Shown piece after piece: positions 33,532-45,580 of a stretch of 60,000 bases of DNA. The position numbers and the translations under genes are program-made. Under the pieces are notes generated by a model that saw nothing but the letters and a program-made list of their open reading frames with translations, was not told the origin of the DNA and made no database searches. Each line of letters opens with the position of its first letter. Position 1 is the first letter of the stretch. Origin of the DNA: Tubiluchus corallicola (taxonomy: Eukaryota; Priapulida; Priapulimorpha; Priapulimorphida; Tubiluchidae); the NCBI GenBank assembly GCA_030141605.1, contig JAQGDQ010000040.1, positions 714,501 to 774,500 of the forward strand, given 5' to 3'.

Positions 33532-35185
33532 GTTATGTACAACACATTTTTATGAAATGAAAGCGTTAATTGCTTCAATGAAATAGTAGCTGAATCATAT
33601 ATCTACAAAAAATTCTGCACTATATACGTACCAAAAACGTTTGTTTGGTCTAGTGAGTTTGTGTTTTCATTCTCCTAGTTAAAATTAAGGAAGGTCGGAT
33701 TCGGTGCTGCATATATCAGATGAGCACCTACACCATAATAGACGTCACAATCTTTTACTCGTCAGAACGAAATAATTTAAGATGACACATTTTTAGACGA
33801 ACAAAGAATGGTAGCAAAAAGGCATCTAAATTGGCTGAACAGAAAGTGATTTTAAAAACAACAAAATCAGTGTAAGTACTTATAAGTTTCATAATTCAAT
33901 GCAGTGGTAATTAAGTTATCAAAAATAGTTAAAAATGTCAAAAATGGCAAACTTACTTTTTTAAAATGTATAATAGGCGCAAACGAATTATGAAAAAGCA
34001 ATAATCACTAAAAGGGGTGGGGCTTAATGCGGTGTAAGTGTTGCTCATAAGCGTAAAATGTGTCCCGAACGCTAATCAATATGTTGAAAATATAACCATT
34101 CAGATGTCTAAGAACTCATAAGGGAACAACGTCTCGTTCTCACCGATGAGTAGACTTTATTTATAATGGGAAAGTAGAGTTTCAGGTGGGTCTCTTAATT
34201 ATAAACAACCATCAAATGTTTGAGACACTTCCCAATTTCAATTATTTTTAATGAATCGTTTGTTTCTGGTTGTCTTCCGAAGTCTGGAAAGTCGCAGAGA
34301 GCCACGTGACGTGCTAAAAGGTGATGACTCTGAACAAAATGCTTTTATTTTAGAAAGACTCTTGCTCCCTTTATAATACAGCATAAGCTCTTAATTAAAT
34401 GTGGTTTGTTGTTTAAGTGGATTTAGCGTTTGTTGTAGGCATACTCTTATAAAGCCATCTCAAGTGTGGCTCAGCCTATCACCATTCATTCTGACTCTCC
34501 TACTTTTTATTCCTTTGTTGGGTTTGGCGATACACGATGTAAACGTTATCGTACCAATCTTCTGAAAATTCGTTCATCATGAATAATTATTATTTAAATT
34601 ATTTTCTAATCGTATTAATAGACATATTGCATTACACGGTAAGCCCGCCTACGTGGCCCAGCCTGACAGTCGCTACAGAACAAAATATATAGAGGCAAAC
34701 CGAAAAAAACATGAAGAATGCGCGCAAGTTTGGTAGCATTCTGTTGTGTCACTGTTGTGTACTTACCGGGCTAAAAGATATTGTCAAGCAAAATGACACA
34801 AATAAGCTCAGTTTCTTCCCCAAAGATATGTGCATTATATCAAGATTTTATTAAATTATGTTGTTGTTTACGACCAAAACGTTGAGCATGGAAGTGTCAC
34901 TTCCCACGTGGCATACAAACTTGTTGTGAAATTCTTCTTTTTTTAATTATACAGCAATAATATTAATTTCATTGTTTTGGTATAAAACGTATTCATAACC
35001 AGTTTAAAAGACTTACCCCTAATAAACTTTGAGAATAATAATTAAAAGGTCTGACAAATACTGGACTTTCAACATTGACAAAAATCCATATTATTTTATG
35101 CTGTATAGTATTTGGCAATCTCTCGTAACACCCTAAAAACTTAAGCTGAAAAAAGGAAACTAGTTACCCAGGATCGGACAGGTTT

Positions 35186-35187
<2 letters not shown>

Positions 35188-35284
<97 letters not shown>
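35188..35284 (+). repeat. AAT trinucleotide array
   Basis: About 97 bases of uninterrupted AAT units. Confidence 0.95.
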
Positions 35285-37447
35285 CACACTTAACATTAAC
35301 TCTCGCGGTATGTTTCGATGCATTCTCTACGTCTGTTTCTGAGTCGCTATTGTTATGGAGCAGCGGCCGGTCAGAGGAAAAAACAAAAGGAGAGCTGATT
35401 GGCTATCGCAAGGTGGACAGCGGCTGCTTAACTGACGTTTTGCGATACGTGTATTGCAAAACTTCTTGCATGCAACAAACATTGATTTAACAAACATTAA
35501 AACGTCTTTGTGAAGTTTCTTTGTATCGCATTTGACAGATTTAAGGCGAAAGAGTTTATAATGGTTTCATTTCTTTGTAGGTTTCCACGAACCGGAGCAC
35601 CTGCGCTTCGAGACAAAGCTAGACACATTACCTTGCTTGATTTGACTCTATTGTCTAAGAAATTAAGAGCGACTTTCAAAAACATTAGTGAAATACTCGG
35701 AATTGTATATCTGATGGCTAGATCTGCAAAATTACATTACGGTTAAGGTCAAGGAGCTGAGAACTCTGATCAAACCTTAGTTATGGACTAAGGCAAATAA
35801 GTAGTACCATGGTCAATGTCAAGTAGCTGATTTTTACCGATATCGCCATGCGTTTCTGATGGCTGATGTCTGTAGTACGCATATCAACATTATTTACTAC
35901 ACATCAGTAGTATTGTAATTTCGCACATTGATAACTAATACATCGTCATCATATTAGCGAGTAGAAGACATCCACATCAGTTAAATGAATTACTCTTGCT
36001 TAAGGTTGTGTCTTTTTTCTGATTGCTACAGGCATTTAGTTAAACTGGCTAAACCACCTTAACCATTTATTTCTGACAATGAGCCTGTGTGGAATTGTCG
36101 CCAAAATGATCAGCTTGTTTAGCCGCCAAAATCAGTGAGGAGATTTCAGAAGCTGCGGTTGCTTAAAGATCAATGGCATTTTACAAAAAAACCTAGTTAT
36201 TATTGAACTCCGTCCCGGGAGGTCTGACATGCAAGGCCAGATTATCCTATAGGCTAGTATAGACCGCAGTCTAGTGCGCCACAAGTGTTGGAGGGCCTCA
36301 GGCTTGGTGACATTTGGTAAAAAATCTGTTTTTCGTTACCGTTTTGTTGAAACATGTGCTAATTTGATTTCTAATAAATAGTAAAATAGTTACATTTTTT
36401 AAAGAATATTTATATTAACAAGCAAAAGATAGCTATTCTAGTTTATTTAAAGAATCTGCAATAAGTTTACTTCAAGCTACGTAAATGTCGATAATATATA
36501 TTATATCAATATTATATTATATTATAATTATACATCACGAGTAAAAATATTCAAGACGGGTGCAGGCGAGTTAGAGGGTGGCTCCGTCTTTCATTAACCT
36601 AGGGGCCCATCACTAGTCGATGGACCCCAGAAAGTCACGATCCGATTCTGCTTATACGATGTTATCTAAACATTAAATTCAGCTACAACATATTAACTTC
36701 ACCAAAATGATTTACTAGAAGCACTTCTATATCTGAACTGCGTGGGCAGCATTCATTCAATGACTTCTTGCACGTCACTTTAAATGATGTTAGCAGGTTT
36801 CTTATTCGATTATCACTAGAACACTTATTGAAATTACATAATTACATTATCTGTGTAACTGTAAGGCACTGGCCTGATAATGTCAGCTTTTGCGTGGTCC
36901 AGTCAACACACAACAGCATCAGTATTCAAGAAGCTACATATGAAGTAAATTTGATTCATTATTGCAGAAAGAGCAAAGACATTTATACTAAACGGCTCCT
37001 TCAAGAAGTAGGAGATGTCCAATAACAAAATCGGAGATGACCTTTAGTGTTTACCTAATGTCACCTTTAACATAATTGTCACATTGAAATTTAAAAATTC
37101 CCGTGTAATATGCTGGGGTGGAAACGTTGAAACAGACTGGAACGAATCATTGCGTCAGGTAACGACCGTGTAGCCTGTTTGTCTTGACAAATAAGCCTCA
37201 GCACAATTTTTCTTCATGACTGTAATACGCCTTGCACAATCCAAAACATGCATGACACACTCTTGCAAATTTTCGAGTTTTTTTGACAGATAACTTAATT
37301 TTCAAAGAGACAATGACTATACTCCGGGAGCTTGCGAAACCACACTTATAAAAAGTTTTCTTAGAAGTCTATTATGAAAATTTTTTTTAATCGACAATCT
37401 TGTATATTTACTTCTTTCATCTTAAATATTATCATTAACACTACCGT

Positions 37448-37451
37448 GATC

Positions 37452-37482
<31 letters not shown>

Positions 37483-37535
37483 CGTCGTCGTCATCATCAT
37501 CATCATCATCATTCATTCATTCATTCATTCACGTT
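37448..37535 (+). repeat. CAT/CGT triplet tract next to exon 1b
   Basis: Runs of ATC and TCG triplets followed by CATT tetranucleotides. The tract lies inside intron 1, starting about 20 bases beyond the exon 1b donor. Confidence 0.9.
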
Positions 37536-37555
37536 TTCACAGCATTAAAACATAC

Positions 37556-38213
37556 CTTTCACTCTTTTCGGAATGCTTTTGAACACTTCGATAAGAGAAG
37601 AACCTGTCAAGTGATTCTGAAGGTGAATCATTCTCTCAACTACGACTGAATGCCTATGAAACTCGTTTAATATTTCCATTGCCAATTCTTTCCTAGTAGG
37701 CTTTTGAATACTAATCACTGCTGAATACTTCCACTTGAAAAAAGCAACTATTCTTCCCAAAACTTCGGCGGTCCTCCATGCGGGATTAACCGTCCTTGTA
37801 AAGGTGCGATATCGTTTATCCTGAGATAAAATAGATTCTACGCATCCCCACGATATCATAGGGACATTCCAGAATGAGGTAAGCCTAGCCGAAGGCTCAC
37901 AAAGGTAATGATTAGCTGGTCCTATAAATGCATCTATTGGCGAACTTTGATTCCGAAACATAAGGGCCATTTCATTCAGTCCCTCCGTTTCCGTACACGT
38001 ATCGTCAATCTGATATGTGAAATTGCTTAACAAATCGCGAGTTAAGTTTTTTGCAACATCCATTGCTTGGACGATTACCATCTTGCTGCCTTTGGCGATA
38101 GTTGAGCAAGTTTGAGGTGAGAGAAAGACAACGTGGTAATGGTTGGTGGGCGCCAGCTCTTGAAAAAACACAGCAAAAAATAGTAGAAGACAAGCACAGT
38201 TCTTTTTGCTCAT
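37556..38213 (-). CDS. Receptor guanylate cyclase, alternative first exon 1b: signal peptide and N-terminal lobe of the ligand-binding domain
   Basis: The exon encodes 219 residues plus one base. I start at the Met at 38213, because MSKKNCACLLLFFAVFFQEL is a good signal peptide; an upstream in-frame Met at 38264 would bury it. After cleavage come HVVFLSPQTC, a helix, then DAFIGPANHYLCEPSARL and VPMISWGC, which match the GPxCxYxxxPxARxxxxWxxPLL region of natriuretic peptide receptors. FFKWKYSAVI follows, as in xFGWxxxALxY. Three N-glycosylation sequons are visible (NLT, NFT, NQS). The exon ends at PKRVK-G with donor AAAG|GTATG in phase 1, fitting exon 2. It is a paralogue of exon 1a, by eye about one third identical with the same core motifs. 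Being nearer to exon 2, it is the default first exon. Confidence 0.9.
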
Positions 38214-40070
38214 AATGTGATTTTGACATCTCGATGCATGAGTTACACAAATGTGGAAACACATACGACACTAATGCAAACCACTCCACGCCGGTATTCT
38301 TGCGTGACTTACTTGAAACACTTGATGAAGCCTTACGCTAAAATAATTCAAATCAATATAACCTCCAAAGAGAGCCAAAAGAGACGCCGTGCAGTAATAA
38401 ATAATGTCGAGGCGCTGCGGAACGTATGCGCAAGACGTTAAAGGAAGGGATAGGTAACTTTGACTAAAGACTTTTGCTAAAACCTCTCTTTTACATTTAT
38501 GATTCCAGAAAATACACTTCAGAACATATATAAACTTAAAGGAAAGGCCAAGCCTTTGGGGAAGCTGGGCTTATTTCAATGTTAGCGAAAAATATTACAG
38601 GGATTTAGTAACAAACGTTTGATAAGTGCCTCATGTAATTAGTGAAATCATTTTGTGATTATTTCACGCTTGGGGGCTGCCATTTTGAACACTCTTTCTT
38701 CACCAATGACATCGTTCATCGACTGAAGAAAAGCAGCGTAATGTCAACTTCCGTCAAAAGTATGAGTTTTACAAAAAATATTGTAGTATTACAAAATAAT
38801 ATTATAATATTACAAAAATGAGTTTTACAATAGCTAATTTTGTGATATGTTAGCAAGAATATTTCGTAAGCTGCAGAAGTTTGAGTTAGTTTAAGTAGCG
38901 CGCGTTTACGGAAAACCACGATGCGCTTACGAAAAATCACGGAGCCAACCTGATGTATAAATTTAGGTTTATTTTTTGTTCCAAGTGTAAACGGACGCTA
39001 TTGCATTTTCTCATACCAATCCTTAGATTCTCATAACAATGGCGTTAATCACATCCTGGTAATCAACCTCGAACCGTACCGCGAGGCAAAACCTCATTGG
39101 GGTTCCTGGCGCCGACGAGCGGGCTTTTTTGAGAATTCTAGTCTGCTTGTATATATGCTTCACACTCATCTTACCCATGTTGTTGCATGTTATCACAAAA
39201 GGTTTCTCTAAACCATGCTGACTAGTTTTGGGTAGGTGTTCATCGTTGTTACACTAGATGGAAGTGACACCCGAGCAGAAAAAAACTCTTAGCGAACCTT
39301 TTAGTTTGACTTTTGATAAAGCAGCAAGGAGCATTGAATCAGCAGCAATAAATCTCCTAACTGGTCAAGAAAATTTCAGGCACATTTTACATAGACTAGA
39401 ATTTACTGATACCGACAGCTGTGAGTATGGAAACAAGCACAAACACCAGGTGTAACAGAGTAAGCCCTGGTCGGAAGAAAAATTTCTTGGATGCTCTGAA
39501 AACAAAGAACATAAGCTTAGTTAATTTAAAAAAAAGACGCAGAACTGAACAGAACGTTTGTAAACTTTGTGAAAGATAGATGTAATTTATAAATTTTCCA
39601 AAACAGTCTATTACCAGTTGTGACAAACCAGCTACTATTTACGGTATTTTTTGCTGTTTGATTGTTTGATTGTTTGTTTGTCACCTTCTTATTTCACGTT
39701 TTCTTGTGGTGATTGCCAGTGTATCTACTTGCATTATCAGCAATCGCATTATCTTATTATTAGCCTAGTACAGGAGTCCTGCTAACGCATCCCTTCGTCT
39801 AGTAGATGTACTTTGGAACACATACTATGTTCGCGGCTCCTTTCAAACGGGTGAAATCCGTACAGGTATGAAGTGTGCCCGTTCTTGAATTGCTTAAGCC
39901 ACCTTAAAGGACCATTATCTGATCTTTCGTATGTCTTTGGAAAGACAGCCAGAAATATCAGTTAGCACTGCCGATGTTAATTAAATAAGCAGAAGTAAAC
40001 GCCACTATTTCTTCTGTCAGCAGTCATTTTTTGCAGTGCTCTCGAATCTGGGACAAATATATTACTTTAG

Positions 40071-40182
40071 TTTCATGAGGTGGCTGCCGTCACCGCCGTT
40101 GTTCGGAGATTCATCCAAACTGGAAGTCACGGCGAAGTGCATGGTGGACGTTCCATTGTTGACAGAGTAAACCCCGTTGTTG
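40071..40182 (+). pseudogene. Exon-like segment with a paired-type helix-turn-helix motif, probable relic
   Basis: The segment is more GC-rich than its surroundings. It has an acceptor-like TATATTACTTTAG before it and a good donor, TTG|GTGAGT, after it. It reads AAVTAVVRRFIQTGSHGEVH then GGRSIVDRVNPVV. The spacing resembles the VSKILxRYxETGSIRPGxIGGSKPRVATPxVV region of paired domains and of the transposases related to them. It lies on the opposite strand to the cyclase gene, and I find no partner exons. It may be a decayed transposase fragment or an isolated exon. Confidence 0.35.
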
Positions 40183-42368
40183 GTGAGTCCGTAGATTTTA
40201 CTTGAGGTTAGCAGCTGTGGTTTTACTATGTAGATGGTGCGTTTGGTAAGCTAAGAAGTTCGTACATTTCTGCAGCGTTTGCTAATAAGACTACTTCATT
40301 TGTTTTTCGTCATTGAGAGTGCTTCACCGTTTGCGCGCTCTCCGTGCTACGCCTATTAACTACTTACTCTATTATTAGACTAGGAAATTTATTTGCTTAT
40401 TTGCGTACTGTGATTGTTATTGATGGACTGTGCCTCTTCTATAGGTTAAATTCTTCTAAAATAGTAATCAATTAAATTTTGTACACAGCTTAATAATTAG
40501 TTTATCAATCACGTTAGTTTGTGAATCTGTCATTGAATAAGTAGCTCAGTATAACTCCATTGATACAAGTAAACGCTGTAAAACAAAATTTAATGTAAGT
40601 GTTTCACTCTTGTGTGACCTTAAATTATCAAACCATAAGGTGTGTTTTACGTCATGAAAAAAAATGTATTACTTAAGGACAAAAACTCGGTTGGTTTTGA
40701 AAAGAAAAGCTAATATCTGTAATCATAACATCATAAAAAGTTGATATCATTTTATAATATTGAAATACCATGAGAGTAGTATTGACAGTTTATATGATGG
40801 CAGCTTTATAGTTGTTTGTAAACGCTATAGTGAAGAGCGCAGATAGAGGCCCTGCATCTTTATTTATTTACTAAATAAAATATTTAAAATAATTTCTTTT
40901 AAGATGACTTATATGTACATGCCTCCGATAAGTGACTTTTATTAAGCAGTGGATATGAATACATGTAATTCATGGTGTTTTTTAAATTAACGCTTGTCTT
41001 TCAAGATGTATTTATTTTTATCAATACCCATGTCTTATCCAAAATTGTAGTTCGTTGAACATCTGGGATCTCTGCGGGCTACGGATAAGCAATGTAAAAA
41101 CGCAAACAAAAGCAAATAAAGAAGTAATCTTTATTTATTACTGACACCGAGATTATAATTTAAAGAAGCGTTAGTAGCTGTTAACATATTAGCAAATGTC
41201 AGTAATTTGTGTTTTTCGAAACGTTCATCACGAATTAGAGAGTAATTCTTAACCCAGACATCGCCGCCATAGAAACCTTGCGCAATGTGACCTAAGACGC
41301 TACAAGATGCGTAAAAAATACAAGTTAGGTATTTGTTCAGATGGCGAAAAAGTCTGTGATCTGCTATAATCCTTATTAATCTGCAGGTTACACTGAGACT
41401 AAGTCAGAATTTTGATGAGTAAGTCGGTATTATGCGTATATTTAAGTCACCAGTAGTCTCTTATATAATAGAGGAAGCAGTTTACTAAAGTAGCATCACT
41501 ATTTTCTGTTTATTTTTAAAACGCTGAGATATTCGCTTCAAACGCCAATATTCACTTCCAAATTCCCACTAAAGCGTTTTTGTTAAATGCAGATCGTCGC
41601 AAAGGAGAAAAGTCTCCATTTTTTCTGCAGCAGAATTTCGAATACAAACGTCGTCTTAATTAATTAGCTTTTAACACGTTCAATTAGTTTATCTAGAGAG
41701 CAAGTTCTATGTAGATTTAACTAGGTTTACTAGAAGTACGTTTTTATCATTACACAATTACATCATGTAGACACACACGTTGGCATAAAAAAGGACGAAC
41801 TTCCGACAAACTATCTACGAACCAAGCCTTAGTTCCTAAAATTTATTAAAACTGAAATTATTGGATTTCAAATTTTAACAATAGTATTGTGTTGTCTTCG
41901 TCGCTAGTAGTTATGCAGTAACTGACAAAGATTTCGTCATGCTCCCTAGCTGGGTAACAGGAAGTAACGCTGCTCCCAGGGATTCGCGCCTTGCTGTTCA
42001 GCATTACAGCAAAATGTATTACAGCTTACATTCTTTTTTATCATTTTACAATTTGAGTTCTATACAAAATTTATGTATAATGTCAAAAATAAAGTTATAG
42101 TGACACTGATATTGCCAGACTTAACAATCCATAAAAACAACTGTAAAACTCGCTGCTGCTGTTTACGTTTTCTAAGTAAATGAAAAGTGTTAGACTAGTT
42201 ATCGAAAGTAGTACACTGTGTAGGTAAAAATTCACAGTAGGAAAACAAAATTACCTAGGAAAAATAAACAGCTTACCAATAAACACATTTTAAGTTACTT
42301 TTTTGAGATGGGACAGTTTTTAGGATGATGGACCAAACACAATTTTTGTTTTACTACTATGTAAATGA

Positions 42369-42674
42369 TCACAAACTGTGTAAGACTAAATAAAGTAAAC
42401 TCTTAAAACTTACATAGCTACAGCATTGTTTACTCTCCTCCATGAGATGCAGAAATTTACATAAACATAAATTTTTGAGGGTGTTTTCACAAGTGCACCA
42501 GTACCGCCCACAAAGCTGTGTTGTAGGAAGGTCCACCGGGCATTTTTGTAATTTAGAGATATAGGCCTTCAAGAAAATCACAGGGGTAATTCTCCCCACA
42601 AATGGTACCAAGATGCTGTCTGGCTCACGGACTATAGGTTTAGTTAGACTTTTTAAAACTAGTATTTGAAACAA
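42369..42674 (-). other. Cys-rich open frame of unknown meaning
   Basis: The 101-codon frame contains LCGRYWCTCENTLKNLCLCK and later MEESKQCC. The C-x-C and paired Cys pattern, with the Met-Glu-Glu-Ser stretch, loosely recalls Cys-rich domains found in transposon-related proteins. There is no clear start, splice context or neighbour to support a gene, and I would not rely on it. Confidence 0.15.
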
Positions 42675-43456
42675 ACAGAATTGTTTTCTAGGAGAGCGTC
42701 GCTACTTTCAATATATGGTCCTTCGTACCACGAAAACACTGTCTAAATAATCAGTTTCCAATTAGTTCTGCAATTTCCAATATATTACTGTCTATTAGAA
42801 ATGTAAATTTTTCATACAGACAGATGCAGGTATTTTTGCTAACATAGACGTATTTACATTCGGCTTGTGTGTAATGGAGCCTATGACTCATTCTTGCTAT
42901 CGAGTTTAAATAATGATCTTATCTTATTTTCTCATAGCTAGTATTAGCCAAAACAGAGCGTGCTTAAATACAAAGCGTTATCCAGTTTATTGTTATGAAA
43001 TAAATCCAACTTTATCCTAAAAAATACCGTGCATGTTCGTTGGAGGACAAATCTGTCCCTGGTATGCCCTTGTTAAGCAATAATGCCAGAAAATTTTCGT
43101 TTCGGAGTTTCAATTTTTTGCTTTTAGTTTCACTATTGCATGTGCATCACACAAAAATTAGATACGCGCTCAATATCCTAACGACAAATGACATTTTTGA
43201 TCACTTTGGAGATATGTGGATCGTAAACGCCAAGAATGCGCATCTTAAGAATTCACTTCTTCAAAATGTCTTATTAAGATCTATAATCTGTTCAAATCTT
43301 TTGTGTTCAACATTTGACTTATCTGTGGCCCTAGCTCCATCTACAATGGGCGCAGTTAAAGCACATATACACATACATATTCTTTCCCTTATTTATGCGT
43401 TAAATACGTGTATTTCATTGGTTGTACATATCCAGCATAGTCCAGAGTACGCTTAC

Positions 43457-44129
43457 CTTTTACTCTTCTTTTAAGTTTTAACAATCTGTTTATCAATTCT
43501 TCTTTACTGTGCTCCAAAACGAAAAACGAATCTACGACGCCATGTTGCTTTTCAATATCGCTTCTGATTTCACGCCCGAAGTCTATCCATCTCTGTGAGT
43601 TACCAACAATCATTGCTGTGTATTTCCATTTGAAGATATACTGTAAAGTGTGGGCCAAAGCCCCCCCTGTTTGACTTTCAGTTGTTACGGTGCTTGCAAA
43701 AAAACCGTACAAGTCTTTGTTGAGCAACGAATCATGTTGACAACCCCAAGAAACCATGGGCTTCCGCCACTGTGTAGCCAGTCTCGCGGTCGGTTCACAC
43801 AAGTAGCGATTTACTGGTCCAATATAGGCATCCAGACTAGTGAGGTCCAGCTCGACGAACTCAGCTAAGCCATCAGAGAACGTGCAATGTATGTCATGCA
43901 AAGTGTCCTCCAAATCCCAGTGAGCGCCAAGCAATCCTGACTCCCTGATGTGCTCCACTGCTGTTGTAGTTGTCACCCTGGGCAAGGCATCAGTGAATAT
44001 GGATTTAGGACATTTTTCCGGCGCTAAGACACTGATCCTATAAGACCTAAACCCGTTCTTGCAAACGGTTGGGTCAAAAAATACCACAAGAAAGAATCCT
44101 ATTAGGTGCTTTAGTCCAAGCGCCGACAT
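43457..44129 (-). CDS. Receptor guanylate cyclase, alternative first exon 1a: signal peptide and N-terminal lobe of the ligand-binding domain
   Basis: The exon encodes 224 residues plus one base from the Met at 44129. MSALGLKHLIGFFLVVFFDP forms a signal peptide. The mature part contains YRISVLAPEKCPKS, then DAYIGPVNRYLCEPTARL and KPMVSWGC, then IFKWKYTAMIV, in the same order and spacing as exon 1b. The four core cysteines are also placed alike in both. The exon ends at LKRRVK-G with donor AAAG|GTAAGC in phase 1, exactly as exon 1b does, so it can join exon 2 at 31563 and bypass 1b. The alternative reading is that it is the only surviving exon of a tandem duplicate gene, but no other duplicated exon is found between 38 and 43 kb. 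Confidence 0.88.
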
Positions 44130-45534
44130 GATATTCTCATTCCGCGAAAACTGACCGGATTACTTTAGCGTTATCATTTGCAACAATCACGTGATGTACT
44201 GTGACAAAAAAAGATTAAGGAAGCCAGACTCAGATGTTCTAGAAACAAAGACGCATGACGCAAACAAGTCTGTCAAAGGCCTGTCTTTCTTATTGCTAAA
44301 AAGCTTTTACAACTCTGTTTTGTGTTGCTGCAACTCGCAGTAATTGAACAAAATAAAATTGTTCTGGTTCACGATTTGTGATGTATTTTATTATGCTATT
44401 ATTGCATGAAATTTTACTGTAACTTTGTTCAGCACTCGGGATCGCATCTTTATAGTCGCAAGAATGTAACTTCACGTAACTTTGCTCTTGCATACGGTAT
44501 CACTGCGCATAGTCTGCAATATTAGACATAGAAATACTCATTATTAGCAACAAACAATTCCACACTAGCGCGCGGATCTGAATGTATTTGCACCTCACTA
44601 GAATGAATGTGAATGTGATAATAAATCTTGCAAAAATTCTGTAACTTATTCCGTTATCACAACAGAATCCGTAGATATGCGCCACCTAGGACGTTATTAA
44701 AGATGAGTAACATGTGCAACAAGTTGATTAATACACTTGGGGAAGCCAATTTACTAGCTACTAATCTAGCTTTGTAATCCGCAATACATACTTCATTAAT
44801 TGTAATGGCCAAGGTTTTACGCCAACTAATAATCGCCTTCCAGCACCTGAGACATTTAGCATTGATAAAACAGCTACGAAATCCGTAAACATAGGTAAAA
44901 ATTCTAATTTTACTAAACGTGTTGCATGTATATATGCATACAATATACATTACATAAGATCTTTGCAGTATACAATACACAATATGTACGCGCATTTTTT
45001 TTATTCGTGTAAGTATCATTACGAACATCAGTGCCACAAATAAGCTAATTATTACATTTATGACTACATGTATTTACTATCATTTACTTATCATTTAGTA
45101 ATCATCATTTACTATAAACGTAACTAGGCAAAATGGCACTCTGCGATTATTAAGCCAATTCTAGATTGCAACCATCAACGATAATAATAGAATGCACCAG
45201 TAGCGCACGCGCGACGTAACGCATGCAGTGGCTTTACTTTTTTTGGCTCTCATGATATGATACCAGTTATGACAGTAAACCATTTGTTGCACAATGTGTA
45301 TATACATATATGCGCTATAGACTTTAAGCTTAACCCATCCAGAGTATTTAGTAAATATAACCACAAAATTTTCATACGAATAATCCTTATTTAGGCTTTT
45401 GAACAACGAATAAAGATAAGTCGATGATTTTCGACAACTGTAAATAACAACCAACAACTACTCATGTGAAAAAGTTTATTTTTATCCACTGTTGCCTTAA
45501 ATACCAAGCGCCAGGCAGGGCAACAGTAGGTACC

Positions 45535-45580
45535 ATTTTTAAAATTTTTGGTTTCGTTAAAGCCCTCCGGCAGCATCATG
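45535..45580 (-). pseudogene. Possible relic of cyclase exon 3
   Basis: On the minus strand this short stretch reads GFNETKNFKNG, which matches FNETDNFKNG at the 3' end of exon 3 at nine of ten residues, and 22 of 29 bases agree. The flanks do not extend the match, and stops interrupt the frame upstream. It may be a remnant of a former tandem copy of the receptor gene or chance. Confidence 0.25.

Larger units (their letters stand above)
38214..43456. other. Region between the two alternative first exons
   Basis: About 5.2 kb, which would be the promoter region of exon 1b and an intron for transcripts from exon 1a. It contains an exon-like plus-strand segment at 40071-40182 with a paired-type motif and a Cys-rich open frame at 42369-42674 (minus), each treated separately. 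I see no third first exon. Confidence 0.5.

Noticed and set aside
37374-37649. Plus-strand Ser-rich frame
   Set aside because: Comes from the CAT/CGT tract and the antisense of exon 1b.
38214-38264. Upstream Met for exon 1b at 38264
   Set aside because: It would place 17 extra residues before a good signal peptide; the Met at 38213 gives a normal secretory N-terminus.
43040-43474. 144-codon plus-strand frame
   Set aside because: It overlaps the end of cyclase exon 1a on the opposite strand, with no homology or splice context.
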